This document shows positions 51,820 to 60,967 of a stretch of DNA of 64,000 nucleotides, one piece after another. A program made the translations under genes and the position numbers. How positions within the stretch are numbered: position 1 is the first letter of the stretch; every line of letters begins with the position of its first letter. The notes beneath the pieces are model-generated. The model made no database searches, was not told the origin of the DNA, and worked only from the letters and a program-made list of their open reading frames with translations. Source of the DNA: Treponema_C sp050320395 (GTDB lineage Bacteria; Spirochaetota; Spirochaetia; Treponematales; Treponemataceae); NCBI RefSeq assembly GCF_050320395.1, contig NZ_CP144459.1, positions 248,001 through 312,000 of the forward strand, in the 5' to 3' direction.

Positions 51820-54093
51820 ATGGGTGATTTATCTTTTCGTGTAAGTTCTGGGTTAAAGGACATTATCGGCAGAGAATTAATTACGGATAAAATTGTTGCA
51901 ATTTTTGAGCTTGTAAAAAATTCTTATGATGCTGGAGCAACCAGAGTGGATATTATTTTTAATGATATTTACTCTTCTGATGCTAGCATTGCTATATCAG
52001 ACAATGGATCTGGTATGAATAAGCAGGATCTAATAGATAAATGGCTTTTTGTTGCTTATTCTGACAAAAAAAATACTCGGAGTAAAAAATATATAGAAAA
52101 CTTAAATTCAAAAAGAACATATGCAGGAGCAAAAGGAATTGGTAGATTTTCATGTGACAGATTAGGTGTTTTCTTAGAGTTGTATAGTAAAAAGGAGAAT
52201 TCGAAACAAACAAATTTACTTATAGTAGATTGGAATAGGTTTGAAAAAGATGCAAGAGAAGAATTTATTAATATATCTGTCTCTCATAAATACGTAAATG
52301 AATTACCTAATAAAACTAAGAGCGGCACTACTCTAGTTATTAAGAATTTAAGAGAACAATGGAATAGAGATGATATTTTATATCTAAAAAAATCTCTTAT
52401 GAAATTAATAAACCCTCATGAAAATCAGGATGATATATTTAATATATTTCTTCATTGCAAAGATGAAGAGAATATAGATAATAAAGCTACAACTGATAGA
52501 GAAAAAATAAATGGAAAAATTACGAATTATATCTTTGAGTCTTTAAATTTAAAAACAACTCAAATTTCAGTGTCGATTTCTGAAAATGGCGATTTAATCA
52601 CAACAAAAATGCAAGACAGAGGGCTCTTTCTTTTTCAAATGCAGCAAAAGAATTCATTTAGATATTTAAGAAATGTTATGATAGAGCTATTTTATTTAAA
52701 TCGAAAAGCAAAAATTAGTTTTAGAAAAATTATGGGAATTGCACCCATTGAATTTGGATCTATTTTTGTATATAAAAATGGGTTCAGAGTGATGCCATAC
52801 GGAGAACCTAATACAGATATATTTAATATTGATAGAAGAAAAACGCAGGGATACAATCGTTATCTTGGAACAAGGGATTTAATGGGTAGAATTACTATAT
52901 CGAGTAATAACTCTGATTTTATAGAGACATCAAGTAGGGATGGTGGTTTTATTCGAACTCAAGCGTTTGATGAGTTAAAAACTTTTTTTTCTGAGAGAGT
53001 GCATAAGCCATTGGAAAAATATACTGTTCAATTAATACAATGGGGTGATGCTATTGATGATGAGACAGAGGTTGTAACTCTGGAACAAATTAAAGACAAA
53101 ATTATAAAATATATAACAGACTATGAAAAAAATGGTCAAATTATTTCTTTAGAGGTTAATGAAAATTTATTTGGTATTATAAAAGAAAATACTGAAGATA
53201 AAACATCAGGTCTCACTTCTGAAGTTAGAGATATCGCCTTGAGAAATAAAGATCATGTATTACTAGAAATAGCTGATAGATTGGAGCAACAGAGGAGGTC
53301 TCTTCTTAAAGAAAAAAGAGAATTAACTAAAATTGTAAATGAGACAACGCATCAACTTCATGCTCGTACAGAAGAATTGCAAGCAACCAAAAATCAAGCT
53401 CTCTTTTTAAAAGGCTTAACAAACCCAAAGTATGAAAATGCAACAGAATCCTTACATTTAATGAATACATATGCAAAAAGTATTAAGCTGAATATAAACA
53501 AAGTTATGCAAGTGATTAATAAAGCAGGCGATACACGGTTGATCAATGAGTTATATAATTATATTTATGAGGTTGTGAATGCGACTCAGAAAATAAATGC
53601 AACTTATACTTTTGCATTTACAGCAGATTATGACATTAAAGAGAAAGAACAAGTGATAAATATATATACATTTATTTGTGAATATATACATAATGCTCTT
53701 TTTGCGAAAACTGGAGAGTTTATAAAAATTAATATTAATATAAAGTCAAGCGAATGTTATGTTAAGATTAATCCATTAGAATTAAGTATGATACTGGAAA
53801 ATATTATATATAATTCATATAAAGCACAAGCAACAGAATTGGAGATATCTATCTCAAAAAATAGAAAATATATAGATATTGAATTTTTAGATGATGGTGT
53901 GGGATTAAATAGAAATATTGAAAATCCTAATCGTATTTTTGAATTGGGATTTTCAACGACAGGTGGAACAGGTGTTGGGTTATCATATGCAAAAAAAACG
54001 GTCGAATATTGGGGAGGAAAAATTTCAGTGAGTCCAGTAGAAAATAGAGGTTTTTTATTACAAATGAGGTTACCTAATGAATGTAGAATTTAA
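51820..54093 (+). CDS. Dual-GHKL ATPase/histidine-kinase-like protein, 757 aa
   Basis: Two separate GHKL ATPase domains. The N-terminal one (about 1-180) is Hsp90/MORC-like: E30-N34 in FELVKNSYDAGAT, DNGSGM (61-66), and the lid GAKGIGRFS (103-111). Residues about 480-530 form a coiled coil (RLEQQRRSLLKEKRELTKIV). The C-terminal one (about 620-757) is histidine-kinase-like: N-box ENIIYNSYKAQA (660-671), G1 DDGVGL, F-box FELGFSTTGG and G2 GTGVGLSYAKK. No textbook H-box is evident, although His residues occur in the coiled region. The receiver gene overlaps its end by 17 bp, implying a sensor-response pair. Very AT-rich. Confidence 0.82.
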   Translation: MGDLSFRVSSGLKDIIGRELITDKIVAIFELVKNSYDAGATRVDIIFNDIYSSDASIAISDNGSGMNKQDLIDKWLFVAYSDKKNTRSKKYIENLNSKRTYAGAKGIGRFSCDRLGVFLELYSKKENSKQTNLLIVDWNRFEKDAREEFINISVSHKYVNELPNKTKSGTTLVIKNLREQWNRDDILYLKKSLMKLINPHENQDDIFNIFLHCKDEENIDNKATTDREKINGKITNYIFESLNLKTTQISVSISENGDLITTKMQDRGLFLFQMQQKNSFRYLRNVMIELFYLNRKAKISFRKIMGIAPIEFGSIFVYKNGFRVMPYGEPNTDIFNIDRRKTQGYNRYLGTRDLMGRITISSNNSDFIETSSRDGGFIRTQAFDELKTFFSERVHKPLEKYTVQLIQWGDAIDDETEVVTLEQIKDKIIKYITDYEKNGQIISLEVNENLFGIIKENTEDKTSGLTSEVRDIALRNKDHVLLEIADRLEQQRRSLLKEKRELTKIVNETTHQLHARTEELQATKNQALFLKGLTNPKYENATESLHLMNTYAKSIKLNINKVMQVINKAGDTRLINELYNYIYEVVNATQKINATYTFAFTADYDIKEKEQVINIYTFICEYIHNALFAKTGEFIKININIKSSECYVKINPLELSMILENIIYNSYKAQATELEISISKNRKYIDIEFLDDGVGLNRNIENPNRIFELGFSTTGGTGVGLSYAKKTVEYWGGKISVSPVENRGFLLQMRLPNECRI

Positions 54094-55048
54094 GATATTG
54101 TGGTTTGAGGATGCTGATGAATGGTATAAGCCAACAAAAGAGGATATAGAAAATTATATAATAGAACTATCATTTAAACCAGAATTTACTAGACTAAAAG
54201 CTGTATCTGAAAGTGATATAAAAACTATATTAACAGAAAATAGCTTTGATTTAATTTTTGCAGATTTAAATTTAGAAAGAAAAGAGAAAGGTGATAAGGC
54301 AATTAAATTAATTAGGGAAAATAATGTATTGGCTGATGTATTATTTTATTCAACTGATGGGATTCGAAAAATAAAACAGGTTGCCCAAGTCGATATGCTT
54401 GAGGGTGTATACTTATCCAGCAGGGAAGAAGATTTATTTCCTGTAAAGGCAAAACAATTAATAGACAAAATTGTAAGACGATCAGAAGATATTCTTAATG
54501 TACGAGGTTTGTTGATGGACAATGTAAGTGAATTTGATGAAAAATTAAAAACCATAATTCTAAATTATATTTCCATTTGTAATAATAAAGATGATATTGA
54601 TGAATTAAATAGATATGCTTATGAAAAAGTATCATCTCAATTAGAAAATCATATAAAAAAAATAAAAAAGATTGAAGGCGATTTTATCCGCCAAGCCATG
54701 GAACAGTCTTTTTTTATTGATTCATATAAGCTATCTATGATTACTGAAAAAATATTACAAAAATATCCTGATTTTATTCAAAATAAGAAATTTCATAAAG
54801 ATTATGATATTAAGATTCTTAAAGAAAGAAATCAATTAGCTCATGCGAAAAAAGAACCTCTATCAAAAACACTATTCTACTTTGTTGATACTAATGGTAA
54901 AAAAATATCTTATGATTCTAAGAAATGCAGAGAGATAAGACAGTCGATTAATGAATATCATGAGTTTTTTGATGATATTATAACAAAAATAAATAAGAAT
55001 AATGCAGTGGTTAGTAATCATAACGATAAGGAGGCTATACATGAATAA
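54077..55048 (+). CDS. Receiver-domain protein with C-terminal HEPN-like motif, 323 aa
   Basis: Residues 1 to about 130 follow the receiver fold: acidic pair E11/D12 in ILWFEDADEW, phospho-acceptor candidate Asp63 in DLIFADLNLE, S92-T93 after strand 4 (VLFYSTDG). The conserved Lys of strand 5 is not evident. Residues about 150-323 are all-helical with no DNA-binding motif. They contain ERNQLAHAKKE, whose R251-N-x-x-A-H256 spacing fits the Rx4-6H ribonuclease motif of HEPN domains. It is translated from inside the GHKL gene (GAGG upstream) and overlaps mod by 8 bp. Inferred: effector arm of the defence locus. Confidence 0.65.
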   Translation: MNVEFKILWFEDADEWYKPTKEDIENYIIELSFKPEFTRLKAVSESDIKTILTENSFDLIFADLNLERKEKGDKAIKLIRENNVLADVLFYSTDGIRKIKQVAQVDMLEGVYLSSREEDLFPVKAKQLIDKIVRRSEDILNVRGLLMDNVSEFDEKLKTIILNYISICNNKDDIDELNRYAYEKVSSQLENHIKKIKKIEGDFIRQAMEQSFFIDSYKLSMITEKILQKYPDFIQNKKFHKDYDIKILKERNQLAHAKKEPLSKTLFYFVDTNGKKISYDSKKCREIRQSINEYHEFFDDIITKINKNNAVVSNHNDKEAIHE

Positions 55049-57029
55049 TACGGAACCGCTTTCTATGCACACGCGGAACAAAGCCGATGAAAACTTTCAA
55101 AAGCTGAGCGCTCTTTTTCCGAATGCCGTAACCGAAAGCGTCAATGAAAAAGGTGAAGTTGTCCGTGCCGTAGATAAGGATGTGCTCATGCAGGAAATTT
55201 CCTGCACGGTTGTGGAAGGAAGAGAAGAGCGCTATCAATTTACCTGGCCCGATAAAAAAAAGGCAATCCTTGCCGCCAACTCGCCTATTTCAAAAACGCT
55301 GCGGCCGTGCAGAGAAGAAAGTGTAAATTTCGATACCACGGAAAACCTCTATATAGAAGGCGATAATCTTGATGTGCTGAAGCTTCTTCAGGAAACCTAT
55401 TTGGGTAAAATCAAAATGATTTATATAGATCCGCCGTATAATACGGGGAAAGACTTTGTCTATCGGGATAATTTTGCCCAAAGCGCCGATGAATATCTTG
55501 AAAACAGCGGTCAATTCGACGAAGAGGGGAATAGACTTTTTCAAAATACCGAAAGCAACGGCAGATTTCACTCCGATTGGCTTAATATGATATATCCCCG
55601 GTTAAAACTTGCACGAGATTTGCTGTCCGATGACGGCGTGATTTTTATAAGCATTGATGATAATGAAGTGCATAATCTGAAAAAAATATGTGATGAAGTT
55701 TTTGGAGAAATAAATTTTGTTGCTTCTTTTATTTGGGAAAAAACACAGCACTTTGGACGACAAAAACTTAATAGTTATTGTAATAGCGAATATATACTGT
55801 CTTATGGAAAAAATATTTTCAATAATGGGCTTAAAGAACTCTTTGTTGAGAATATTAAAGATGAACTGCTTGATGCGCCGCTATATAATGATTCAAACAA
55901 TGTAAATGTTTTAACATTTCCAAAGTTCTCCACAAAATTTAATATTGAAGACGGCATCTATGAGAAGACTACAAGCCGGGATTATGAGTTGCTTAATCCG
56001 GTAACAGTCAAAGACGGGACTAATAATAATGAGTTTAATTTGAAGTTTAAATCCAGATGGTCAAATAAAACTGTTCAAAAAGAAATTGAAAAAGGAACAA
56101 GATTTTGGGTAAAAACGGAAACATTTGCAATCAGAGCAATTTATGGCGAAAATCGGTACTCAACAGATGCCCCGCGGCAAATAATATTTACAAACTCTCG
56201 TAATCCGATGGTAACTAAAAATAGATTCGGTAATAAAGTTGATACAAATGAGAACGCAACTAAGAGTTTAAATCAGCTTTTAGCAGGGACTTATTTCTCG
56301 TATCCAAAACCGACTTCGCTTATAGAATATTTTATATCCGTCTTATACAATGAGAGGGATAATCAGTATGAAAATAATTATTATATCCTTGACTTTTTTT
56401 CAGGTTCGGCAACAACCGCCCATGCCGTTATGCAGCTCAATGCTGAAGACAGCGGAAACCGGAAATTTATTATGGTGCAGCTGCCTGAAGAAACGGATGA
56501 AAAATCGGAAGCGAATAAGGCCGGATATAAAAATATCTGTGAAATCGGTAAAGAACGTATTCGGCGCGCAGGGGCGAAAATAAAAGAAGATAACAAAGAC
56601 AAAGAGGGTATTGAAAATCTTGATATCGGTTTCCGTGTGTTAAAATGCGATTCTTCCAATATGAAAGATGTGTATTATACCCCTGAGCGCTATACACAAA
56701 AAGATTTAATCGATCTTGCCGACAATATAAAAAACGACCGTTCAGCCGAAGATTTGCTTTTTCAGGTTATGCTCGATTTGGGAATTCTTCTTTCAAGTAA
56801 AATCGAAAAAAAAGAGGTTGACGGTAAAACTCTGTTTAGTGTGGAAGACAATTATCTTATTGCCTGTTTTGACGACGATATTACGGACGAAGTGATTACC
56901 GAAATTGCGAAAAAAAAGCCCTCTTATTTTGTTATGCGTGATGCTTCCGCCGCACAAGACAGTGTTACGGCAAACTTTGATCAGATTTTTGCAGCTTACA
57001 GTCCCGATACCGTTCGTAAGGTGCTTTGA
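55041..57029 (+). CDS. mod: Type III DNA adenine methyltransferase (Mod), 662 aa
   Basis: Beta-class N6-adenine methyltransferase and specificity subunit of a type III system. Motif IV DPPYNTGKD (Asp130) precedes the AdoMet motif I DFFSGSATTAHAV, as expected for the class. The segment between, about residues 215-450 (nt 55690-56390), is the target-recognition domain. It is visibly more AT-rich than the flanks, suggesting exchange of specificity. ATG 55041 has GGAGG 8 bases upstream, inside the receiver gene. No simple-sequence repeat for phase variation was seen. Confidence 0.95.
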   Translation: MNNTEPLSMHTRNKADENFQKLSALFPNAVTESVNEKGEVVRAVDKDVLMQEISCTVVEGREERYQFTWPDKKKAILAANSPISKTLRPCREESVNFDTTENLYIEGDNLDVLKLLQETYLGKIKMIYIDPPYNTGKDFVYRDNFAQSADEYLENSGQFDEEGNRLFQNTESNGRFHSDWLNMIYPRLKLARDLLSDDGVIFISIDDNEVHNLKKICDEVFGEINFVASFIWEKTQHFGRQKLNSYCNSEYILSYGKNIFNNGLKELFVENIKDELLDAPLYNDSNNVNVLTFPKFSTKFNIEDGIYEKTTSRDYELLNPVTVKDGTNNNEFNLKFKSRWSNKTVQKEIEKGTRFWVKTETFAIRAIYGENRYSTDAPRQIIFTNSRNPMVTKNRFGNKVDTNENATKSLNQLLAGTYFSYPKPTSLIEYFISVLYNERDNQYENNYYILDFFSGSATTAHAVMQLNAEDSGNRKFIMVQLPEETDEKSEANKAGYKNICEIGKERIRRAGAKIKEDNKDKEGIENLDIGFRVLKCDSSNMKDVYYTPERYTQKDLIDLADNIKNDRSAEDLLFQVMLDLGILLSSKIEKKEVDGKTLFSVEDNYLIACFDDDITDEVITEIAKKKPSYFVMRDASAAQDSVTANFDQIFAAYSPDTVRKVL

Positions 57030-57031
57030 TT

Positions 57032-60000
57032 ATGAAGTTCGCTTTTAAGATACAGTCCTATCAAACGGATGCGGTAAATGCAGTTGTCGATGTCTTTAAA
57101 GGACAGCCCTACGGTACGGGCTTTGCCTATATCCGCGATACGGGTATACAAAATACCGCGCAAGATGTAGGCAGTCAATACGATTTTAAAACAGAGGAAA
57201 AAAGCTTTCAGGCGGCAGGGGATGATCCTGTAGGATATAAAAATGCGGATATTCAACTCGATGAGGAAACCCTGCTTAACAATATCCGCGAAGTGCAGAG
57301 GCGGCACAATATACGCTGTTCTTCGTCTCTGATAAAATCACAGGGTGCGTATGCCTTCGATATTGAAATGGAAACCGGTACGGGTAAAACCTATGTGTAT
57401 ATTAAAACCGTGTTCGAGCTGCATAAGCGTTTCGGATGGTCAAAATTCATTATTGTTGTACCGAGTATTGCAATCCGCGAAGGGGTAAAAAAAAGCTTTG
57501 AGATAACGCAAGAGCATTTTATGGAATTGTACGGAAAAAAAGCCCGTTTTTTTATCTATAACAGTGCTCATTTAAACGACATTGACCGATTCTCATCCGA
57601 CAGCGGCATAAATGTGATGATCATCAATACCCAAGCTTTTGCCGCGTCTCTCAAAGAGGACGGAAAAAGTAAAGAATCCCGTATTATTTACTCGGAACGG
57701 GATGAATTTGCTTCCCGTCGTCCGATTGATGTCATTAAGGCAAACAATCCTATTCTTATTTTAGATGAACCGCAAAAAATGGAAGGCGAGGCTACACAAA
57801 AAGCTTTAGCCGGGTTTAATCCCTTGTTTTTATTGCATTATTCGGCGACGCATACAACAAGCCATAATGTGGTATACCGATTGGATGCCCTTGATGCCTT
57901 TAATAAAAGATTGGTGAAAAAAATAGAAGTGAAGGGCTTTGAAGTTCAAAATCTGCAGGGGACTCACGGATATTTATTTTTTGAAACTCTTTTGCTTGCT
58001 CCCGATAAGCCGCCGCGCGCCCGAGTTGAAATAGAAACGGCGCAAAAAAACGGAACTGCACGAAAGGTTGTGATAGTTTCGGTCGGCGACGATTTGTTTT
58101 ATAAATCAAAAGAGATGGAGCAGTATAAAAACGGTTTTACCGTTTCGGAGATAGATCCCGTCAGCGGTACTCTCGGTTTTACAAACGGATTTATAATCAA
58201 ACAGGGTGATGTTATCGGTGATGCCGCTGAGGAAAATATGAGACGCGTTCAAATACGTGAAACCGTAATTTCCCATTTTGAAAAAGAAGAACAGCTTTTT
58301 AAGAAGGGTATAAAAACGCTTTCTCTCTTTTTTATAGACGAGGTGTCAAAATACCGAAGCTATGATGAGGCGGGTACCCCTGTTCCCGGAGAATATGCTG
58401 CAATCTTTGAAGAAGAATACAAAGCGATACTTAATAATCGGCTGGAAACTGTTGACGCCGATTATCAAGCTTATTTAAAAACATTTTGCTCCGATATCGG
58501 CAGTGTTCATAACGGGTACTTCAGCATTGACGGTAAAAGCGGACGGGCGGTAAACAGCACTGTAAAAAGAGGCTCGGACAGTTCCGATGATATACGCGCC
58601 TATGATCTTATCTTAAAAGATAAGGAAAGACTGCTTGCGTTTGAAGAACCGGTTCGTTTTATTTTTTCTCATTCTGCCCTGCGTGAGGGCTGGGATAATC
58701 CGAATGTTTTTCAAATTTGTACTTTAAACCGCAGTCAAAGTACGACAAAAAAAAGACAGGAAGTCGGCCGGGGCCTGCGCCTCTGTGTGAATCAGGCGGG
58801 CAGCCGTATGGATGCCGAAAGCTGCGGGGAAGCGGTTTTTGATATAAACAAGTTGACGGTTGTTGCAAACGAAAGCTATACCGACTTTGTTTCCGGCTTA
58901 CAAAAGGAGATAGCCGAAACTTTGTATGAAAGACCGTCCGTTATAACGGAAGCATTTTTTGAAGGAAAAAGCATAGAACATAACGGCAGCCGGTATATCA
59001 TAGATAAGCATACGGCAAAAAAGATTGAACGCTATCTTATAAAAAACGATTATATTGATGAGGACGGAAAAATAACCGATCTGTACCGCGATGCCGTTTC
59101 GGCAGGTACAATCAGTAATATGCCGGAGGATCTTCAGTACCTGCATGAAGGGGTGCATCTCTTGTTGCGTTCGGTGTTTGACGAAAAAATCTTTAATGCA
59201 ATGATTGAAAACGGTAATCAGCCGAAAATCGAAAAGAATGAATTGAATGACAATTTTAAAAAAGCGGAATTTCAGGCATTGTGGAATGAAATCAATCATA
59301 AATATGCGTACAAGGTTTCTTTCGACAGCCGTGAGTTAATCGAAAAAGCAGTGTCCGCGATTGATAAAAATCTCGCTGTTTCGGAATTAACCTATGTGGC
59401 AACGACCGGTGAACAAAAAGATATTATGGATGCTGAAGCGATTAATTTGGGGACTTCCTTTTCTTATGCACAAACGAAAACAGAAGCGATAAAAACATCA
59501 GGTATCAGTCAGGTCAAATACGATCTTATAGGAAAAATTGCCGCACCTACAAAGTTAAAGCGTAGAACCGCTGCCGAAATTTTATCGGGTATACAAAACC
59601 GGAAATTTAATATGTTCAAAGCAAACCCTGAAGAGTTTATACAAAAGATTATAAAAATTATAAACGAACAAAAAGCGGCAATGATTGTAGAGCATATCTC
59701 ATATAATCGAATTAAGGGTTATTATGAAAGTTCAATATTTACACAGGAAAAAAAGTCCGAATTTTATGCAAAAGCTTTTCCGGCAAAAAAAGCTATTCAA
59801 AACTGGATTTTTACCGACGGAACGGCGGAGTACAGTGTTGAACGTACCTTTGCCGAAGCGCTTGATACGGCCGATGAAGTATCCGTGTATGCAAAGCTTC
59901 CGCGCAGTTTTTATATTCCCACGCCTGTCGGAAATTATTCACCCGATTGGGCTATTGCATTTTACAAAGGAAAGGTAAAACATATTTTCTTTATAGCGGA

Positions 60001-60160
60001 AACAAAAGGCTCGATGGACAGTATGGAACTGAGACCGATAGAACAGGCAAAAATTACTTGTGCAAAAAAACTTTTTAACGAAATTTCAGGCGGCAAGGTA
60101 CGCTATCATGAGGTGAACAACTACGGAACTCTCTTGGAAGTGATGAAAACAATCGATTAA
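57032..60160 (+). CDS. res: Type III restriction endonuclease subunit (Res), 1042 aa
   Basis: ATP-dependent helicase-nuclease that cuts unmodified DNA with Mod. Walker A METGTGKTYVYI (about 112), motif II variant ILDEPQKMEG, SATHTTSHN, REGWDNPNVFQICTLNRSQS and RQEVGRGLRL are helicase motifs. The C-terminal PD-(D/E)xK nuclease appears as PDWAIAFYKG ... FIAETKGS. ATG 57032 (AAGGTG 8 bases upstream), 2 bp after mod. Host-like base composition contrasts with the upstream five genes. It is the last gene of the island. Confidence 0.95.
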   Translation: MKFAFKIQSYQTDAVNAVVDVFKGQPYGTGFAYIRDTGIQNTAQDVGSQYDFKTEEKSFQAAGDDPVGYKNADIQLDEETLLNNIREVQRRHNIRCSSSLIKSQGAYAFDIEMETGTGKTYVYIKTVFELHKRFGWSKFIIVVPSIAIREGVKKSFEITQEHFMELYGKKARFFIYNSAHLNDIDRFSSDSGINVMIINTQAFAASLKEDGKSKESRIIYSERDEFASRRPIDVIKANNPILILDEPQKMEGEATQKALAGFNPLFLLHYSATHTTSHNVVYRLDALDAFNKRLVKKIEVKGFEVQNLQGTHGYLFFETLLLAPDKPPRARVEIETAQKNGTARKVVIVSVGDDLFYKSKEMEQYKNGFTVSEIDPVSGTLGFTNGFIIKQGDVIGDAAEENMRRVQIRETVISHFEKEEQLFKKGIKTLSLFFIDEVSKYRSYDEAGTPVPGEYAAIFEEEYKAILNNRLETVDADYQAYLKTFCSDIGSVHNGYFSIDGKSGRAVNSTVKRGSDSSDDIRAYDLILKDKERLLAFEEPVRFIFSHSALREGWDNPNVFQICTLNRSQSTTKKRQEVGRGLRLCVNQAGSRMDAESCGEAVFDINKLTVVANESYTDFVSGLQKEIAETLYERPSVITEAFFEGKSIEHNGSRYIIDKHTAKKIERYLIKNDYIDEDGKITDLYRDAVSAGTISNMPEDLQYLHEGVHLLLRSVFDEKIFNAMIENGNQPKIEKNELNDNFKKAEFQALWNEINHKYAYKVSFDSRELIEKAVSAIDKNLAVSELTYVATTGEQKDIMDAEAINLGTSFSYAQTKTEAIKTSGISQVKYDLIGKIAAPTKLKRRTAAEILSGIQNRKFNMFKANPEEFIQKIIKIINEQKAAMIVEHISYNRIKGYYESSIFTQEKKSEFYAKAFPAKKAIQNWIFTDGTAEYSVERTFAEALDTADEVSVYAKLPRSFYIPTPVGNYSPDWAIAFYKGKVKHIFFIAETKGSMDSMELRPIEQAKITCAKKLFNEISGGKVRYHEVNNYGTLLEVMKTID

Positions 60161-60172
60161 TTTTCCCGCCCC

Positions 60173-60201
60173 TTGTGCAAGCGGCTTTTTCCGTGTATAG
60201 T
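60173..60201 (+). promoter_or_regulatory. Promoter of the pseudouridine synthase gene, leaderless
   Basis: TTGTGC (60173-60178), 17-bp spacer, TATAGT (60196-60201). The predicted RNA start coincides with the ATG at 60209; no ribosome site. Confidence 0.55.
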
Positions 60202-60208
60202 TTTTTGC

Positions 60209-60967
60209 ATGAAGGCGCACCGTGATTTTACTCTTATTTATGAAGATTCTTCCCTTGTTGTTTTGAATAAGCGGCCGGGTTTGGCTGTTGCCGCCGACCG
60301 TTATGACCCCGATGCGCCGCGCCTCGATGTTCTTGCCGAAAAGGAACTGGGAAGGCTGTATGCGGTACACCGCATCGATAAGGATACCTCGGGTTTGGTT
60401 TTGTATGCGCGTACCGGGGAAGCTCAAAAAGCTTTGAGTGCCGCCTTTGAAAAGCGGGAAGTGCGTAAAACCTATCATGCACTCGTGTACGGCCATCCTT
60501 TGTGGGAAAATCTGGACACGGATTTACCCCTTTTGCCCGACGGCGATGCGCGGCACCGCACGGTCGTAAACCGTAAATCGGGCAAGCCGTCTTTTACCGA
60601 ATTTACCTGTCTGGGAAAATGCGGCCCCTTTTCGTGGATAGAAGCGCGCCCCGTAACGGGCAGAACGCATCAAATACGCGTTCACTTGGCTGAAAATGGT
60701 TTGCAGATTGTCTGCGATCCCCTCTACGGCGGAAATCAAAAGCCCGTCCGTTTATCCGAGATAAAACGCTCGTGGCGCGGCGATCCCTTTGAAGAGCGGC
60801 CTCTTTTGTCGCGCTTGGCTCTTCACGCCTTAGGTTTGGAATTCGCTCATCCTGAAACAAACGAAACATTAAGTTTTTTTGCTCCTTATCCGAAGGACAT
60901 GGATGCCGTGCGTAAACAGCTTGGTAAACTGTATAAAGTCGACCCGCTTGCAGCATATGAAAGCTAA
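60209..60967 (+). CDS. RluA-family pseudouridine synthase, 252 aa
   Basis: Isomerises uridine to pseudouridine in rRNA or tRNA. The catalytic Asp is in VHRIDKDTSGLVLYART (about 70). VRKTYHALVYG, ARPVTGRTHQIRVHLAENG and CDPLYGG are family blocks. There is no S4 domain at the N-terminus, so it is the short RluA/TruC-like type. Target uridine unknown. The start at 60209 is chosen from the leaderless promoter; the frame stays open upstream, but that reading begins before the transcript. Confidence 0.9.
   Translation: MKAHRDFTLIYEDSSLVVLNKRPGLAVAADRYDPDAPRLDVLAEKELGRLYAVHRIDKDTSGLVLYARTGEAQKALSAAFEKREVRKTYHALVYGHPLWENLDTDLPLLPDGDARHRTVVNRKSGKPSFTEFTCLGKCGPFSWIEARPVTGRTHQIRVHLAENGLQIVCDPLYGGNQKPVRLSEIKRSWRGDPFEERPLLSRLALHALGLEFAHPETNETLSFFAPYPKDMDAVRKQLGKLYKVDPLAAYES

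Noticed and set aside
50576..55048. Receiver protein as an ordinary DNA-binding response regulator
   Set aside because: The C-terminal half has no helix-turn-helix pattern; it is an all-helical region with an RNxxAH motif instead.
46553..60160. DISARM, BREX or Zorya system
   Set aside because: No drmB/DUF1998, pglZ, brxC or zorAB genes are present. The helicase plus methyltransferases alone do not define those systems, and Mod/Res are clearly type III.
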